Assembly: GCA_964035775.1 (NCBI GenBank) | Contig: OZ038312.1 | Coordinates: forward strand, 34,031,960-34,095,959 | From: Osedax frankpressi | Taxonomy: Eukaryota; Annelida; Polychaeta; Sabellida; Siboglinidae | DNA length: 64,000 nt | Direction: 5' to 3' | Shown: positions 60,510-64,000 of the stretch, one piece after another | How positions within the stretch are numbered: position 1 is the stretch's first letter | Layout: each line of letters begins with the position of its first letter | The notes under the pieces: generated by a model | What the model was told of the DNA's origin: nothing | Seen by the model: only the letters and a program-made list of their open reading frames with translations | The model's database searches: none | Program-made: the position numbers and the translations under genes

Positions 60510-62035
60510 CAATGTGATCATCTGATGATATTCATATCTTGCATATGAGTGATGATTTAATGTTAATTTAATTTCAATGATTTTTAATTCTTAAAAAAAT
60601 ATTCAATATACTTCAGACGTTAGAATGTATAAGAATTACATAATATTCAGAATTCATTTTACACCATTAGTGTAGTTCAGCATACGTTATTCATGTAAGT
60701 TTAAATTTAGTTTATAAGTTAGTAAATTTACATATAATATAATATATTAATTAATTAATAAACTATCAAGTAATTACACATATAACTACTTGATACTAAT
60801 ATTATAAATCTTATAAACTATATTAGTATGTAATTATATAGATGTATTGCATATAATATACATTTGTTATATCATTTTATACATATATTTTAAGTAAATT
60901 ATTTAATGAAATGCTGATTGTAGTAATTTCTAGGCTATTTGTATTGTTATATATTATACAATAGCTAATTATTTTCATATTAATTTAATATCTTATAATC
61001 CTATTTTAATAATAATATTAATTTTCATTTAACTTTAAAAAGAACTTAATATTATTCTTGCTTTTGTTACTTTATATTGAATATATTGTTATTCAATAAA
61101 AGAAGTTGATAAAGTTGAAAAAAACAATTTTAAAGATATTTATTTATATAAAAAAATAGTGATATAAATTTATATTATTAATATTATTTATATTATTAAT
61201 ACTAAATAAATGTAAAGGTATATGATTTATTTATTTATATATAACATATGTTATTTACATATTAATTATACAACTTAATTGTAATTTATTAATTAGTATA
61301 CTAATTATAATTAATATTTACATAATTTACATACATACGTATATGTATATATAATCTTTTTCAAATGCATCATTAACTTATGTTCAACTACCCAAGAAAC
61401 CAGATGATGTAACTATTATACAATGTTATATAATTACTTTAAATAAAAAATAAACATAATACATTTTTAATACAAATAGAATATATTTTAACTTTTATAG
61501 TATAACAAAAAACTAAAATGTCCTGGTTTCAATACAATTGTAAATACTGGCTTTCCTTTATATTATTATATTATTACAGGATTTCTAAAAACTATTATAT
61601 CATATAGTTTGCCAGATGGTTCCACAGGAAGTGTGCACGTTAAAGAAACATAAAATAAAAAGTATACTCGAATAACGGATTTAATAAAATTAAAACGTAA
61701 TCGGTTGATTTAGGAAACGTGTTGCTATATACGATATTGTAGGAGATTTTTATAAAATTTAAGTGGATTGTATCTATATGGTATAATACAATTGTACTCC
61801 CGGCAGAGGGGGGAAAAAGCTACGAGTTTTCCGAATCGTAGGCTAAAACAGCAATGTAAACAAACCACGAGTATAAAACTGGTTACGTGTAGTGAGTGTA
61901 TAATGTAAACGGCCGAATGTATTCGGTTGTATGAATCTAAAAATAAACTCCGGTGCGATCTTAAAATAGAATGAAAATTAATTAGGCTATTAGATTTGAT
62001 AAAATGCAGAACGTCGACATTGTTTTCTTGCCAGC
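60509..62035. other. AT-rich DNA with a dispersed repeat and a weak plus-strand exon candidate
   Basis: 61438-61530 resembles 2630-2720 (AAAAAATAAACATAATA, TTAATACAAATA, AAAATATATTTT, then CCTGG). At 61580-61653 a TATTACAG acceptor is followed by an open frame (FLKTIISYSLPDGSTGSVHV, then KET) ending in TAA, with AATAAA immediately after. That is only 24 codons in AT-rich DNA, so it is a weak candidate terminal exon. Confidence 0.3.
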
Positions 62036-63885
62036 CATTCTATCATCCCATCCCATCCCATTCCATCCCATCTCACGTCGATATGTCCCATTAAACTAAT
62101 CACATTCAACACAAATTGTACCCATTCATACAGCTGCCTATTATCTCTTTGCTACACATTAAACCTATACCAATACATTAACCCTATATATAAATATATT
62201 AACCACATATCTATACATTAACACTATTCTTATAGATTGACCTGATTCATACACTTTAACTCTATTCCTTTACATTAACCCCATTCCTTTACATTAACCC
62301 CATTCCTTTACATTAACCCCATTCCTTTACATTAACCCCATTCCTTCACATTAACACTATTCTTATAGATTGACCTGATTCATACACTTTAACTCTATTC
62401 CTTTACATTAACCCCATTCCTTTACATTAACCCCATTCCTTTACATTAACCCCATTCCTTTACATTAACCCCATTCCTTCACATTAACCCCATTCCTTTA
62501 CATTAACCCCATTCCTTCACATTAACCCCATTCCTTTACATTAACTCCATTCCTTTACATTAACCCCATTCCTTTACATTAACCCCATTCCTTTACATTA
62601 ACTCCATTCATAAGCAATAACTCCATTCCTAAGCATTAACTATATTCCTTTGCATTAACCCTATTCCTAAATAGTAACCCCATTCCTTTACATTAACCCC
62701 ATTCCTTTACATTAACCCCATTCCTTTACATTAACCCCATTCCTTCACATTAACCCCATTCCTTTACATTAACGCCATTCCTTTACATTAACCCCATTCC
62801 TTTACATTAACTCCATTCATAAGCAATAACTCCATTACTTTACATTAACCCCATTCCTTTACATTAACCACATTCCTACACATTAAACCCATTCCCTTAC
62901 GTTAACCCCATTCCTTTACATTAACCCCATTCCTTTACATTAACCCCATTCCTTTACATTAACCCCATTCCTTTACATTAACTCCATTCATAAGCAATAA
63001 CTCCATTCCTACATATTAAACCCATTCCCTTACGTTAACCCCATTCCTTCACATTAACCCCATTCCTTTACATTAACCCCATTCCTTCACATTAACCCCA
63101 TTCCCTTACGTTAACCCCATTCCTACACATTAACCCCATTCCTTTACATTAACCCCATTCATTTACATTAACCTCATTCCTTTATATTAACTCCATTCAT
63201 AAGCAATAACTCTATTCCTTTGCATTAACCCCATTCCTTTAAATTAACCCCATTCCTACATATTAAACCCATTCTCTTACGTTAAACCCATTCCTTTACG
63301 TTAACCCCATTCCTTCACATTAACCCCATTCCCTTACGTTAACCCCATCCCTACACATTAACCCCATTCCCTTACGTTAACCCCATTCCTACACATTAAC
63401 CCCATTCCTTTACATTAACCCCATTCCTTTACATTAACCCCATTCCTTTACATTAACCCCATTCCTTTACATTAACTCCATTCATAAGCATTAACCCCAT
63501 TCCTTTACATTAACCCCATTCATTTACATTAACCCCATTCCTACACATTAAACCCATTCCCTTACGTTAACCCCATTCCCTTACGTTAACCCCATTCCTT
63601 CACGTTAACCCCATTCCTTCACGTTAACCCCATTCCTTTACATTAACTCCATTCATAAGCATTAACCCCATTCCTTTACATTAACCCCATTCCTTTACAT
63701 TAACCCCATTCCTTCACGTTAACCCCATTCCTTCACGTTAACCCCATTCCTTCACGTTAACCCCATTCCTTTACATTAACTCCATTCATAAGCATTAACC
63801 CCATTCCTTTACATTAACCCCATTCCTTTACATTAACCCCATTCCTTCACGTTAACCCCATTCCTTCACGTTAACCCCATATCTA
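62036..63885. repeat. 19-bp minisatellite CATTAACCCCATTCCTTTA
   Basis: About 85 units from 62230 on, with TTCA, CACGTTA and CATAAGCA variants. It is preceded by looser CCCATCCCATTCC words and diverged units (62036-62230). G is nearly absent from the plus strand. Confidence 0.97.
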
Positions 63886-64000
63886 CGCATATCTACCCGT
63901 CGTCGATTACTCATCTCCTCAGTACCCGTCGAGCACCCACGACGCCGTCGATTGCGTAACACGCCGTCGATTGCGTAACACGCCGAGTGTAAGGACTGTA
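63886..64000. other. CpG-rich edge with a 20-bp duplication
   Basis: ACGCCGTCGATTGCGTAACA occurs twice (63939-63978) after CCCGTCG words; the window ends here. It may be the start of a CpG-rich or coding region beyond the edge. Confidence 0.5.

Noticed and set aside
62036-63885. TTAACCCC-like words considered as telomeric repeat
   Set aside because: The unit is 19 bp with CATTCCTTTA; the TTAACCCC part is fortuitous and not the TTAGGG or TTAGG type.

Overview
The window is nuclear DNA of an invertebrate animal. The evidence is split, intron-bearing genes of metazoan families (a Wnt co-receptor of the LRP5/6 type and a mitochondrial PYROXD2-type oxidoreductase), a CR1/L2-like LINE, and very AT-rich spacer full of micro- and minisatellites. 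I cannot name the species or phylum. Roughly a quarter of the window is tandem array.

All genes I can support read on the minus strand. (1) 617-13214: twelve exons of a PYROXD2 homologue in a frame-consistent chain, from an initiator Met with a mitochondrial-type presequence to about residue 479; the last ~100 residues lie off the left edge. The second exon is only 20 nt long. (2) 20584-21104: the last three exons of an unrecognised gene, inside an AT-rich region of satellites that is flanked by short inverted motifs. (3) 32139-42567: six 3' exons of an LRP5/6-type receptor, including one GC-rich 2.8-kb exon that carries most of the ectodomain, one LDLa module, the membrane span and part of the tail. 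Its first propeller lies beyond 42567 and was not found. The reading frame stays open across every junction in the three models.

Layout: 1-13.2 kb PYROXD2, with introns holding minisatellites and two MITE-like elements; 13.7-22.9 kb AT-rich block with a dimeric higher-order satellite (15.4-19.9 kb), the unknown gene and a 280-bp triplication; 24.0-27.05 kb decayed LINE; 27-32 kb AT-rich, almost empty; 32.1-42.6 kb LRP5/6; 42.6-64 kb mostly tandem arrays separated by unique AT-rich DNA, with CpG-rich islands near 55 kb and 58.6 kb but no gene I can defend.

Two points stand out. Most inferred 5' splice sites start GTT or GTC rather than the usual GTA/GTG, although each was placed from protein similarity and frame. 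And several introns are largely minisatellite, in one case with array sequence running into both splice sites. Long open frames inside the arrays are artefacts of repeat periods, not genes.
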